Assembly (NCBI GenBank): GCA_022453515.1
Contig: JAJNNY010000072.1
Span: 62,001 to 126,000, forward strand
Reading direction: 5' to 3'
Origin: Astrocystis sublimbata
Lineage: Eukaryota > Ascomycota > Sordariomycetes > Xylariales > Xylariaceae
DNA length: 64,000 bases
Shown piece after piece: positions 1 to 11,003 of this stretch. Made by a program: the position numbers and the translations under genes. Below the pieces are notes generated by a model, which did no database searches, was not told where the DNA came from, and was given only the letters and a program-made list of their open reading frames with translations. Numbering within the stretch: the stretch's first letter is position 1; the number at the start of each line of letters is the position of its first letter.

Positions 1-1302
1 CTCGCGCGGAAGGGCCGAGGGTACTGGCGGGTAGACGCGCAGGCCCTCGCGTATGCCTTTTAGACGCAGCCGCGTTAGTTCTGAGTTTCATTCCCTTGTC
101 GGGTATCTTCTAGGGTGACTCACAAGCATTCAGATACTCTAGCTTGCTCAGAGCTTCAAATGTGATCTCTTCATTCGTTCGAAATGTGCCGCGGACCTCA
201 TCGACAAGCAACTTGATCTTTTCCGGGTGCGTGAGCAGGTAAAAAGTTAGGCCTGTGAGTAGAGAGGCTAGCCAAGAGTATTAGCATAACCTGTCATGTT
301 ACGACTTGAATAACGTACCGGTTGTCTCGGTGCCTGCAGCCATGAACAGCTCGGCATTCGCATAGACTTCACCTATGGTGAGTACTCCAGAGTCCTCGAC
401 CAAGTTCCATAGATCGGGCTGATCAGATCCTTCCTTGAGCCGCTTATCGACACGGACTTTCGTGTGGTTGAAGTGATCTAAGCGCATCTTCGTGACGAAC
501 TTGGGTTCGATAAGATGGAATAGAGTACGCGTGAATGAGTAGAACTCTATCACCTGCATCGTAGGTAAGATCTGGAGACAAAAAGTCAATTCTCGGGGTC
601 CTCCTTACGGCCAAGGAGCTCGTTATAACCTACCCTGACGGCACTGAACACCATGGCCACCCATTCCGAGTATCGATTGTTCGCAAGCAATCCAAGGGAC
701 TCCCCAAACGTGAACTCCGCCATGATGTCGAACGTCGTAAAGTCGAACAGCTCAGTCAAGTTCGGAGCACCACTTTTACGGGCACATTCGACCATGAGAT
801 CGGCGTATTTCTGGAACAGAGGCTCCTGCTTCCTCAACGACTGCTCAGAGAAGGCCGGTGAAAAGACCCGCCGCACGGTCGCGTGACGGACGCCATCGTT
901 CTCAGTCACCATATGTCTTATCCCTTCCTCCGACTGCCCATGGAACCTAAGTTCTTTGCCATTCTCCTTCTTGCCCTTCGGGACGATGCAGATGTCTCGC
1001 CATGCCTGCGCATCAGTGTAACTCAGGTCGTCAGGACCGAATCTGATTGTAGGCCCGTATTTCTCGTGCTGCTTCGTCATCCATTGGACTTGATAACCTC
1101 GCAGACAGGATATCCAGTATGGAATACGAGTGATGGCAGAGTGCCGTGGGCCTGGATAATCACGCAGCGGGTGAAGGTATAAGGCGTAGATGGGATATCC
1201 TATCACGTACAGGAGTCCAATGGCAAGGATGACTCTAGGGATGACGGCGGTGGACGACGCCCTTTCCGGAGCGCCCACAACGGATTCCTGCACGGACGCC
1301 AT
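1..1302 (-). CDS. Cytochrome P450 (3' end off the window)
   Basis: Microsomal haem-thiolate monooxygenase. Exons on the minus strand are 634..1302, 319..571, 124..252 and 1..56, joined by introns of 62, 66 and 67 bp with clean GT-AG ends, all in frame. The start at 1302 gives MASVQESVV followed by a single N-terminal membrane anchor at about residues 18-35 and a proline-rich hinge (HPLRDYPGPR). The I-helix oxygen-activation motif AGTETT lies at about residues 302-307, and the K-helix ExxR reads EGLR followed by YPPVP. The Cys haem loop would lie beyond base 1. This overall pattern fits fungal class II P450s of the type often placed in secondary metabolism, such as the isotrichodermin or averantin hydroxylase group, but the substrate cannot be read from sequence. 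Family assignment is secure; the specific role is unknown. Confidence 0.93.
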
Positions 1303-2036
1303 TGTACGGTAAAAGTCCGTCACTTTCACGAAGCACAATGTAACTGTAGATGATAGCCCAAAGCGAGATCTTGCACATTAGAGGATTTCATTCTCGAGTG
1401 CTTGTCTTCAGCTTCAGCTTCGTGAATTGCCTATTTGGGTAGGTCCGTCGCAGGTAACCAATCACCATCAGAGAATATATACCTAGGTATTGCCTGTTCT
1501 GTGCTACAGCGCCAGAGGTAGTGTTTCAATCCACTACCTACCTAGCATGGCCTATGTCTTCCTGCAACTAAGGCACCGACCGACTGTAGGTAAGCCCATC
1601 ACAACATTCTTGGAACTTGTATTTGCTACACCATATCATTCTAGACCAGTTCAGGATTTACATATACTTATCATTTAGCTCACTATTTTTCACCGAGACC
1701 TCATTTTCAGCCCCCATTATTGCAGTGCAACATGGCGCGGGGCAGCTCACTTCCGCTATTGCTACGTTGCCATCATTCAAAAGGGCAGTGCTTTGAGATC
1801 TGCCGATCAGTAGGTCTGAGAACGTTGAAAGTTGCCAATCGGCAACCCTATCTAGATTTCCTGCATATTCTATCTTTAGCAAGGCACATTTGCCTGCTCT
1901 CTTAACATCACTTTCTTTAATTTACAGCCATGGTGCTTTTTATACATCATGTTGTCTAATAGCATACCCCTGGCAAAAACCTTGCAAGCTTTGAGCACAT
2001 CTGAAAATCGTATCAAGTTGTTCTATCTACCCTACC
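1303..2036. other. Divergent intergenic region
   Basis: Region between the P450 start and the DUF6536 gene start, about 730 bp. I see no coding frame with family features. It contains a TATACCTAGGTAT palindrome near 1475-1488 and ACCTACCTAGC near 1537-1547, both examples of the recurrent intergenic motif of this window. It presumably holds both promoters. Confidence 0.5.
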
Positions 2037-4575
2037 ATGACATTCCGTGAAAAATACTCGGGGTGGAGGTTGGGAGGTCTTATCTTATCGATCCTATCGT
2101 TCGTCATAACCGTGGGTTTGTTGGTGACCTTGGTGGTGTTTTCTGCCCGCTCAGGTGGCGATAGCTCGCATATTCTGTTCGAAGGCACATGCAACTCCGC
2201 GTCCTCGACAAGTCTAGGCATACAATTTGGTATCAACGTTATTTCGACTGCTATACTGGCATCCTCAAATTTCTTTATGCAAGTGATCGCCGCCCCAACC
2301 CGCCGAGACATCGATAACGCTCACGCTCAACGGAAATCAATGGAGATAGGTGTCCTATCTCTCAGGAATCTATCAACGCTTCCCAAAACCAAGATTGCCT
2401 TGTTTCTTACTTTAGGGCTCAGTTCGTTGCCCATTCATTTGTTTTTCAACAGTGTCATTTTGGAATCAATTTCGTCAACGGATGCCCTTATTGTTCTTGC
2501 TGCGGAAACGTTTTTGACAGGGGAGCAGGACTTCTCGTTGCCGGGAATTGTTGTTTCAGAAACAACAAACTTTACCAGCCAAAAGGAACAGTTGCACTCA
2601 ACTTTAGATGACCTCGGCAAATCTTGGCAACGAGACAAGTCATCTTGGCAACATATCGGTGTGGATGAATGCCTCCTGCGGTACATGAGCTCTAATGAAA
2701 CCCTCGTTGACTATCGACATGTCATCATGGTTGTCAGAGATCCTCGCCAAACTTCACCATCAGGCTGGACGAATGAAAATGGTCGCACTACGGTGGCTAC
2801 CTCCAATGCATCGGCAAATTCTATCTGGACAGTAGCTTATCTGCTCCGCGGCGATCCAGCCTTCACGAATGACACGCTACTTCAGTCGGATGGAACAAGG
2901 GCTTCGAGTAATGAAAGCAACGCTTTAGCAGACGTTCTTCACCTAAACGGCAATACCTTGACATCTATTCAAGTATTCTTCAACGGAACATATGGGCCTC
3001 TTGAAGCGGATTATTGTGTCTCGCAGAAGTACGTCGGAGATTGCAAATTAGAGCTGCAATTAAACATTCTTATTATCGTTTGTATTGTATGTATTTTAAA
3101 GACCGGCGTGGAACTCATTTTCATGGTGGCAAGCCGACATCGCCGACCTTTAATTACGCCTGGCGATGCGATCTGTTCGTTCATTATGATATCGGATAAA
3201 ACAACCGCTGGCCTATGTACCTATGAGCGGCGCGACTTCAAATCATTGCGGAAGAAATACTGGAGGGACCCTTATACCAAATCCACATCACCACGGACCC
3301 TGAATCATAACAAGACAGTTCTAGGGTCTTCTGTGCCAACAGAGGTGTGGTCCTTGCATTTGATCCCATGTGGAATTATCTTGGGGGTCATATCATTTTA
3401 CTTCTTTGCAAACCCTCATCCGAGCTTGTAAGTATCTTTAATCTTCTTGGCGAGCATGAGCGAATCAAACTGACAAATCGTTTAGTAATGCCTCAAACTT
3501 CGGGCAATCCATATCCAATCCTGCTTTCCTCAACCACATAAACAGACGTGCTTTCGCCAATAGGCAACTGAGCCTGCTTTCTACTGCCTTTATAGTTAAC
3601 TTGCCCCAACTTGTATTGTCCAACTTCTATGTCACTTTAAACTCAATTTTTACCTATTTCATCGTGGAGCTAGAATGGGCATCTTTTGGCGAAGTGTACA
3701 AAACATTGCGGGTAACAAACAAGAAGGGAGAACAGCGTTCTACCCATCGTCTCCAACTCCCTTATCGCTATTCAATACCGTTGCTCCTCAGTAGCACTGT
3801 GCTCCATTGGCTTTATTCAAAGAGCATTTATGTCGCCATCTATGAAGGCCACAGTGGCTATTACCCTTATGAATCTATCCAGAATTACGGTTTCAACGGT
3901 GCTCAAGTGTCACCTTCGGCCCTTCTTATTTCGATAATATTGACATTCGTGGCGGTACCGCTTCCCCTGTTATTTGCTATCAGGCCACGATCGAGTCCGA
4001 TGGTGGTGGGTGGAACATGCTCAGCCGTGATATCAGCGGCATGCCATAGTGTTGCCCCAGGCTGCACGTATAACCCACCGCGTACTGTGAAGGGTGTCTC
4101 CCCAATCACAAAAGATCTGCACATACAGGACCTTGAGGCCCAGACAGACCTCGAAGACGACGGTCACATGGGCCATGAAAGTAGAAGGAATAGTACTGGC
4201 AGTAACCATGCCGAACAGCGACAGTTCGAACTTGCAGCAACCACTGAAGACATTTCCACGAGTCAAATTGCCATTGAGGGCGAGACAGGAACAGCCGGTG
4301 AAAATGCGGATAGCACTTCAGTTGTTATAAAAGAGTCAAAAGGAAAAACTGCTTCATACGAAAGCATGACACAAGGGCCACTCAAGTGGGGATCGGTGTG
4401 GGAGACAAAACTTGGAGACAATACTGATCCCAATGGAAAAGCAACACCATACTATTGGATAGGCTCTGTACTGGTACCCGGTGTCGAACAGAGATGGCTT
4501 GGTCATTTGGCTTTTGGAGCCGACGTCATAGATGTCAACGTGCAGAAACCAGGGAGAAGAGTCGAGTATCAATGA
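2037..4575 (+). CDS. DUF6536-family polytopic membrane protein
   Basis: Uncharacterised fungal membrane protein. Exons 2037..3427 and 3486..4575 are joined by a 58-bp intron (GTAAGT...TTTAG) and give 826 residues. The N-terminal block has the family pattern: a YSGWRLGG opening, a first TM helix at about 12-36, then LFEGTC, a hydrophobic segment, and the conserved FFMQVIAAPTRRDID..HAQ stretch followed by a third hydrophobic helix near 120-140. Further TM segments occur near 345-365 and 445-460, then after the splice (a segment beginning LLSTAFIVNLPQLV, one within YSIPLLLSSTVLHWLY, and one at LLISIILTFVAVPLPLLF). The C-terminal tail is hydrophilic, rich in Ser, Thr and Glu, and probably cytosolic. 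Introns and frame are intact, so it looks functional. No biochemical role is known for this family; a transporter or sensor role would be a guess. Confidence 0.88.
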
Positions 4576-5595
4576 ACGAGCTTTGATTTGCACACAGTCG
4601 ACATTTGAACTTGAACATGTCGCGCGCTAAAATCACGAGAATTGTCTACAAGCTGAGGTAGGAGATTTCCTACCTGGGTCTCTCGCCGGCCGGCACCCTC
4701 CTCACCAGCTGACTACAGCTGCACACTAGCCTCGCGAGCGCGCAGCATAAAAACTTTCCCGCGCCGCCTGCAGCCTCCTACGCTTCCTCTTTTCCTTTTT
4801 TCTTTCTTTGTGCGGCTGGCATGACTTCACTTTTCCCGTGTTGCTCGAGTCCATTTTTTTCTTCTGGAAAAAGAGGTCAGTGGATATCCCTGTCAAAGGA
4901 GAATCGCAGCGTCAGTCTATGTCACAGAGAAACAAAATTGCAGCTGGTAGCCGTTCTGCCCACGAAGCGGTCCTATTCTAGAAAGCCTCCAGATGCTTCC
5001 AGGATCGCGGGCAACGTACCGGACATATAAACATGTGCACCCCTCGGACATCCATGTTGGATCGTGGTGGGAAATTTAAATTGGAGATATGGGGGATCGT
5101 TATGAGACCCAGTGAATGTATGAAGCTGTTTAGTTTGCCATTCTTGGCAGTGAGATGTCGCTATTTTCCCAACATCAGTCGTTCGTGATTATTTAATTCG
5201 CGTTCGTGACAGCCAGCAAGAAGGCTCCAATCAATATCTGGGCCGCAGGCATCAAACGTTTACTTGCTCGCGCAGAAGAGCAAATCAGCCAATGATCTAG
5301 GGATATGGATGAAATGTTGTTTCTTGGTATTCCCGTCATCTGAGGTAGATCTGTTGAACTGCAGGGCGTCGCGTAGGAAGCTTCATGCCTATCCGTATTG
5401 TATGAGCACTTGCAAACAACTTCGACCGGCTACTCGCCTAGAAAAGCCCTTTAAAATCTACTCTATAACATGATTACTCTCAAGAGGTAACTGCACCATG
5501 ACTGCCAGCCTGGCTCCCTGAATCTCTGTATGGTGTTTTCTCGGCAGGAGAAGCGGCGGGTGCCAACAAGCCAATGCACTATTTGTTGATGTTGC
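4576..5595. other. Intergenic region with promoter-like block
   Basis: About 1 kb without a convincing gene. The part near 4680-4815 looks like a strong fungal promoter (see separate entry). Downstream of it there is only a 69-codon frame from 4821 to 5030 with no recognisable domain, so it is not called a gene. The remainder shows no RNA gene or repeat that I can recognise. Confidence 0.45.
4745..4820 (+). promoter_or_regulatory. Candidate core promoter: TATA-like box plus pyrimidine tract
   Basis: A GC-rich block (GCGAGCGCGCAG) is followed by CATAAAAAC near 4746-4754, then a long CT-rich tract ending at about 4809 and an ATG at 4821. TATA-like sequence, CT-rich leader and ATG in this order are typical of highly expressed fungal genes. 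The frame that follows is only 69 codons with no known domain, so the promoter call is inference. Confidence 0.35.
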
Positions 5596-6901
5596 TTATT
5601 CGCCTGGCTCATCTCCAATCTTCTCTAGCTTTCCCATCTCGCGCTTCTCTCCCGACTCGCCGATGAGGCGCACTCGGTCCAAGCGCACCTTTTCACTGTC
5701 CTCGTCTCCATCTACTACGTATAAAACGAGACTTGTAATATTCTGAAAACGAACGAATCGAAGCGGTAGGTTAGCCGTGCCGTTCGGGTTCCAATCGGAC
5801 TCTCCAATCTCAATGACCTGTGTCGGGTCAAGGTCGTCCGCCTCGTCGAAGCCAAGATTGTGTGGGCGATTCGTAAACAACTTGATAGTCCTGGGCCGCG
5901 TCGGCACCTCGTCATCGTCGTCGTCGTCGTCATCATCATCATCGTCATCTTCAGAGGGAGGCAGAGATGTGATCTGGATCAAAGCCTGGCTTAGCATGAC
6001 TTTATATAGCTTGTGTCGGTAGTGTCAAATATACCTGTATTGTGTGGAGCTTCGAAGCTGAGTTGAAGGGCATGAAGAGCATCAGCTGCTCGTCGGTGTC
6101 GCTCTCGACCCAGTCCTTCTCATCGCCCGTGCTAGGTTCCTTGGCTAGAGAAGATGGCTTGCTCTTGTTGAAGAGGGTGCGGACGGAGAAGTCGGTATCT
6201 GCGTTCAATAACTCCAGACCGCGTACATCGACTATGTCGGAGATGTCGGTGTAGCCTCGGGGCAGGTCTGCTCCTCTCCAGGCGATCCCGCCGGCGCCTG
6301 AGCTGCTGCTGCTGGCTCCGCCACCCTCGACATCGCTCGTCAGCTTCTCGATAAGCGACCGGAGACCTTGAGGGTCGGCGCCCTTCACCTTCTCGACAAC
6401 GGTGCCATCGCGGAAGAGGATGAAGGTGGGCAGCGCGGTGACAGCAAACTCGGCAGCGATGTTGCGTTGCGACTCGGTATTGACCTTGACGAAGGTGATG
6501 GCCTTGGGCTTCGAGACGGTGCGTGACAGCTGTTCGTAGACGGGAGCAATCTGTTTGCAGGGGCCGCACCAATCTGCGTAGACTAGGAGGAGGAGGAAGA
6601 GTCCCAGGTTAGCTCAGCGCTCAGCGGCCCAAGGTGCTGATTTGCTGGGTGCAGTGACGGGAACAAGCAGGTAAGGTAAGGTGCTTTGACTCCCCGACGG
6701 CCATGGCCATGGTGGTATGTGGTATGTTGGTATGCGGGCTGCAGTGACGGTGGCGGGGTACGCAGCAGGTATTCGGTGTTATTCTGCTGGGAGCTGGGCG
6801 CTGGGCGCTGGGAACAACTCACAATCTGCGACAACGAGGCGAGACTCCTTCAGCACGCTGTTGAAGTGCTCGGCCGACTCGATCTCTATGGGTTTGGCCA
6901 T
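5596..6901 (-). CDS. Thioredoxin with C-terminal PITH domain (TXNL1-like)
   Basis: Cytosolic thioredoxin fold fused to a PITH domain, the architecture of the proteasome-associated thioredoxin-like protein TXNL1 in animals and its fungal orthologues. Minus-strand exons are 6823..6901, 6035..6582 and 5596..5973, with introns of 240 and 61 bp, giving 334 residues. The start at 6901 (MAKPIEIES) is fixed by the thioredoxin fold. The redox motif WCGPC lies at about residues 31-35, preceded by ADFYAD, and the cis-Pro loop reads ALPTF. A Gly/Ser linker leads to the PITH domain, which contains the TLFNKSKPSSL stretch and the C-terminal strands. A run of 13 Asp inside PITH is encoded by an imperfect GAC/GAT repeat. 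It probably acts as a disulfide reductase linked to the proteasome; that link comes from the family, not from this sequence. Confidence 0.93.
5911..5949 (-). repeat. (GAC/GAT)13 trinucleotide microsatellite, coding
   Basis: Thirteen consecutive GAY codons, read on the minus strand, encode a poly-Asp run within the PITH domain of the thioredoxin-like protein. Length variation between strains is likely. Confidence 0.9.
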
Positions 6902-7844
6902 TTCTGATTTCTGCCTGACGTTCACCACCTGCAAGTAGCAAACTTGGAAGTCTGGAGTGAGGCAAGCAAGGGACTCGGGTTGTCGGGGCGCGACGGAGGG
7001 GTCTATGGGTCGGTCTATGGGGCAACTCGCGAGCTTGGACGTTGTTGTTCAAGGTTGGCTGGCTCGGCTGGCTGTCATACGTGCTCGCGAGTTAGTTAGC
7101 GTGGCCTGAGTGAGTATCAGCCAATCAGAGACTGCCCAGGTGGCTTTCACTTCTCTTCAAGACTTCCAAACTCCCACTACTATCCTCGCTTGCATCTTGT
7201 TTCATGCCCAATGTCACTGACTGCTCGACTGCTCGACTGCCTAAAAACATTGAAACGCAAATGCACTGCGTGTATAATGACTCAGCCAGGACCAAGGTTG
7301 TCATATGTTGCTTGGGCTGGAAGCTAAACTGCTATGCTTTGTACGGTTTACTATGACTCAAGGTTGTACAGCACACTTTCAGCCTGAGGTTAGTGAACCT
7401 CTTCGAAATCAGACAACTTTGATATCTGCAGGGTGTTTCACAGCGTGCCCAGTGCTGCCCCAGGCCTCCTTTCAAATACGCTCATCCTTGGAATATTTTT
7501 GAGCAGTTCCATACAGTTCCAGGATCATGGAATATTACTATCTGCTGCGGGTGTGTATTTAGGAGTTACCTTATCTACTGAGCGAAACGTCATGACAGCA
7601 AACCCACCAGAAACCACCCAAACCAAATGCGCCAAACCTTATACCTGTCCTCTGCTGGCAAACAAAACCCCCAAACGCCATTGGATCCTATCAGGAATGT
7701 GCCCCTTTGACTGCATTTATTATCACCGGACCATAACTCCTCGACCCCCCCCCCCCCCCCCCCTACCACGATAGTAAGCAGGGGAGACCATGAGTAGGTT
7801 CGGTAGGCATGTAGTGAGTGTAGTAGTCGCATCCCCACCTTCAC
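6902..7844. other. Intergenic region with poly-C tract
   Basis: About 940 bp between the thioredoxin-PITH start and the end of the DnaJ gene. It contains a short CTGCTCGACTGC repeat near 7220-7242 and a 19-bp poly-C tract at 7745-7763. It lacks a frame with family features. Confidence 0.5.
7745..7763. repeat. Poly-C homopolymer (19 bp)
   Basis: Uninterrupted run of 19 C on the plus strand, just downstream of the DnaJ gene. The exact length should be treated with caution because such tracts are prone to sequencing error. Confidence 0.8.
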
Positions 7845-8776
7845 TCAAAGCCCAGTCGCATGGCTGAAAACCCTGGTGGCGAGCTGCGCCAACAGTCTCG
7901 CACGATCCGACTGCGGCAGCTCCTGGTAGACATCGTACACGCTCTTGCCCCGCGCGTCGCGAATCGCCCCGAAGCGATTGCCCGCGACCATCCCCGCGAT
8001 GGCCCCCGGGAAGTTGGCCGCGATGAACCCCAGAACACCGCCCGCCGCGCCGCCCGCGAGCGACCAGAACTTCCCCTTGGCCTGCTGCTCCTGCTGTGCC
8101 TCGTTCAGGCCCTCCTCGCGCATCATCTCCTCGAACACGTCGGCGAACTGCGCGTTCTCCGTGTCCTGGCGCGCCTGCTGTTGCTGCTGGCTGTTCTGGC
8201 CTTGACCCTGACCCTGACCTTGCGTGAAGTAGTTCCACGCCCAGCTGTAGAAGTTGCCCGCGCCAGGGCCGGCGTCGGCATCGCCGCCGAGGGGTATCTC
8301 CTCGTCGAAGTCCTCGTAGTCGGGGGTGAAGGCGCCTGGTGGTGGTGGGTTGGCGTTCGTCGAGGAGGGCTTGGGTCTCCGGTTGCTGCTGCCTCCGAAT
8401 AGACGCCGTTGCGCATCGTATTCGCGCCGTCTGGTTGCGTCGGATAGTGTGTAGTATGCGTCGTTCACGAGCTGGAACTTGCGCGTGCGGGTAGGGCGCT
8501 CGGGCGAGTCGGCCGCCACGCGGTCCGGGTGTGTCTTGAGTGCGGCCCTGGCAAGGAACGAGAGTTTAGTACCATGCCCGTGTACTGCTAGACTGGAATG
8601 CAAGTGTTGTTTCGGGGCTCTTTCTTACTTTTTATACGCATCGCGGATCTGCTGCGTCGTGGCAGTTTCGGATACCTCGAGTATGCGATCTGGGTATCAA
8701 TCATATGTTAGTGGGGGTGGAGGGGGAGGGGCTGCTCTTTGGAGAACGTACAGTAGTCGGGAGGTGCTTTAGACAT
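7845..8776 (-). CDS. DnaJ (Hsp40) domain protein
   Basis: J-domain co-chaperone that would stimulate Hsp70 ATPase. Minus-strand exons are 8752..8776 (25 nt), 8629..8689 and 7845..8547, giving 262 residues. The start at 8776 gives MSKAPPDYYRILEV, a standard J-domain opening; the HPD tripeptide sits at about residues 35-37, followed by helix III (FQLVNDAYYTLSD). After the J domain comes a Pro/Asn linker, a Gln-rich low-complexity stretch, an acidic helix, and a glycine/alanine-rich segment (GGAAGGVLGFIAANFPGAIA) that may be membrane-associating. There is no zinc-finger or classic C-terminal substrate domain, so it is a type III J protein. Its client is unknown. The splice sites and the J-domain sequence fix the very short first exon. 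Confidence 0.92.
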
Positions 8777-9628
8777 GATGTGATAGGGTCTAGAGACCGG
8801 AAGGCTATATGTAGGTAGATAGTTATATCTTCGAATGAAAGGAAAATGATATCTAGAAAGCCTCTATTCTCAGGTGGGGGTGTCTTGTCTCTCGTTGACC
8901 TCGATCTCGACCTTGGATATAGATATGGTGTATGTAGACAGTTCAATGGTGATGGTGATTGACCAAACAGCTCACGTCATGTGTGGCGTTGGAACCCCTG
9001 CTTATCGAGTTCAAGCCACGGTGGCTTCAGACAGATCTTCCATTAAGACCCTTGCTAGCCGATCGATATGGTTCTAGGCCCGAAAAAGACTGGCGCACGC
9101 TGGATGTGGGCGAATGTGGGCAGTCGCGAGAATTAGGATGGACGGGAGTAATTAGCGTACTCGCGTGCAGGCCCGATGCGACAGGGGTTGCCCAGCCACT
9201 CGAATTGTCGGTGTAGGGGCTGGAAGCTCGTCAACAGGGAGAGCTGCAGGACATCCGATATGATTTGCAGCAGCCGAACGCACTCCTGCGCAGCCTGTTC
9301 TCCAGTCGCGAACAATCCAGACACTCTTTTCTTTTGGCTCTCCTCCACAGGCTCGGTGGATCATATTGAGTGCCATATTCTAGATCGGGCCCTGCCGGTT
9401 GTCTCTATTCACATAAGATCGAGCGTATAGCTTCGCGACTAACACGCCGGGGACACGGAGCCAGCGTCAAATCAATCACTCAATCGCCCTGCCAAGTTTC
9501 GCCTTCGCCTGTGAACTGGCCTCAGACACAACCTCAACATCCACAACAACAGCAACAACATCACACGGAAACTCACAGTGGACTGCACCGAACTAAGCTG
9601 AGCAGCTAGTAACATAGAAACCGCAACG
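8777..9628. other. Divergent intergenic region
   Basis: About 850 bp between the DnaJ gene (-) and the glycine-rich membrane protein gene (+). I recognise no gene. CA-rich sequence (ACAACAGCAACAACATCACAC) just before 9600 looks like a 5' leader for the plus-strand gene. Confidence 0.45.
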
Positions 9629-10542
9629 ATGGGTTTCTTCGACAGCTGGGGCGACGGCGCATCCACCGTGTCGCGCTCCAAATCGCACAAGTCGCACAAA
9701 TCCTCCTCGCGCAAACACCATCGCGACAAGTCAGATCGATCCCGCTCGGGCGAGCGACACAGCAGCAAGCGTCACTCCTCCTCGGGACTTGGGTCGGGAC
9801 TTGGATCGGGACTGGGGGCTCTGTTCGGCGACGACAGCAACTATGCCAAGAACAATGCCTCGAGGGGCTCATTCTTCAACCTCGGAAACAGCAGCCAGAA
9901 GAGCTTCTTCAATATGGGTGAGTCGCGCTCCGATTCTGATGATCCATCTTCTCCTCCCCCTCAAAACGACCAAGTAATTTCGCATCGCGTGAAAGGAGGG
10001 ACCACTAGCGCGGGGGAGGGGGCCAATTCATGAAGACTATACGTGCCGGACATAAATGCTGATGAATAAACTCGTGTGTGCCAGGCCGCTCCCCTTCCTA
10101 CTATAAGCGCTCGCCGCGCCAGAACTTCATGACGCGCGCCTACAAGAAGCTGAAGCGCCTGTTGCGCGACCTCGTCTACTGGGCGAAGCGGCATCCCATG
10201 AAGGTCTTCATGCTGGTCATCGTGCCCTTGATTACCGGTGGGGCCCTGACGGCCCTACTCGCGCGATTCGGTCTGCGGCTGCCTGCAGGCGTCCAGCGCA
10301 TGATGGGTCTTGCTGCCAAGACGGTGGGTGGCGGCGGCGGCATCGGCTTGATGAGCGAGGCCGTGCGCATGGCTACTGGTGGTGGTAGTGGTGGTGGCAA
10401 CTCGAGTGATAACGACCATGGATATGGCTACGACGGTGGTCTGCATTACGAGAAGCGGAGGACGGAGTACACAGATTATGGCGGCAGCGGCGGTAGCGGA
10501 CAAGGGGGCTTCTTTAGCGAAATAGGCAAGTTCTTCTCATGA
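9629..10542 (+). CDS. Glycine/serine-rich single-pass membrane protein, unknown function
   Basis: Exons 9629..9917 and 10085..10542 flank a 167-bp intron (GTGAGT...GCCAG) and encode 248 residues. The start MGFFDSWGDG is the only good ATG. The N-terminal third is a Ser/Lys/His/Arg-rich basic stretch, then comes a GLGSGLGSGLGALFG repeat. A basic amphipathic region (KKLKRLLRDLVYWAKRHPMK) precedes one TM helix at about residues 128-150 (VFMLVIVPLITGGALTALLA). The remainder is glycine-rich and ends with FFSEIGKFFS, echoing the N-terminal FFDSW, FFNLG and FFNMG motifs. I do not recognise the family. Layout suggests a tail exposed on each side of a membrane; a Gly-2 myristoylation signal (MGFF) is possible but unproven. 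Confidence 0.8.
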
Positions 10543-11003
10543 GTCTTTCAAGTTTAGGGGGTCATGTGGTTATTTGGATCGAGTTACACTATCTGTGTAG
10601 CCGATTTTTGGAAATGTCGGCGTTTGGGCTACGGTGTACTCGGTTGCGTTCATGTCATCACCAATCGTACAGTTAGTCAAGACTATTCTATGTGGATTGG
10701 ATAAAATTCAGGCCAGTATTCAAATAAACAAGGTTCCATCAATGCTCTTCGTTGGCCGCCAGACGAGCCATACTCAAGATCAACCACGTCTCACAGTCTG
10801 TAAATAATATCGTGCAAGTAACATGGGTAGAAATATTCGTTCATTACGTAGATTCAGCGCTCTAGGTCAATGCTATCTGAACTCCTGTTCATAGGATACT
10901 GCCTCGACCTCAGACGATGAGGAGCATTTTTAAATCCTAGTACATGTGTACGTCTCTGTCACCAACCAGGCCCATATCATGGCCCTCTAGCAAGTGATGC
11001 GAA
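10543..11003. other. Convergent intergenic region
   Basis: About 460 bp between two gene ends. AT-richer 3' untranslated sequence; no gene, RNA or repeat recognised. Confidence 0.5.
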
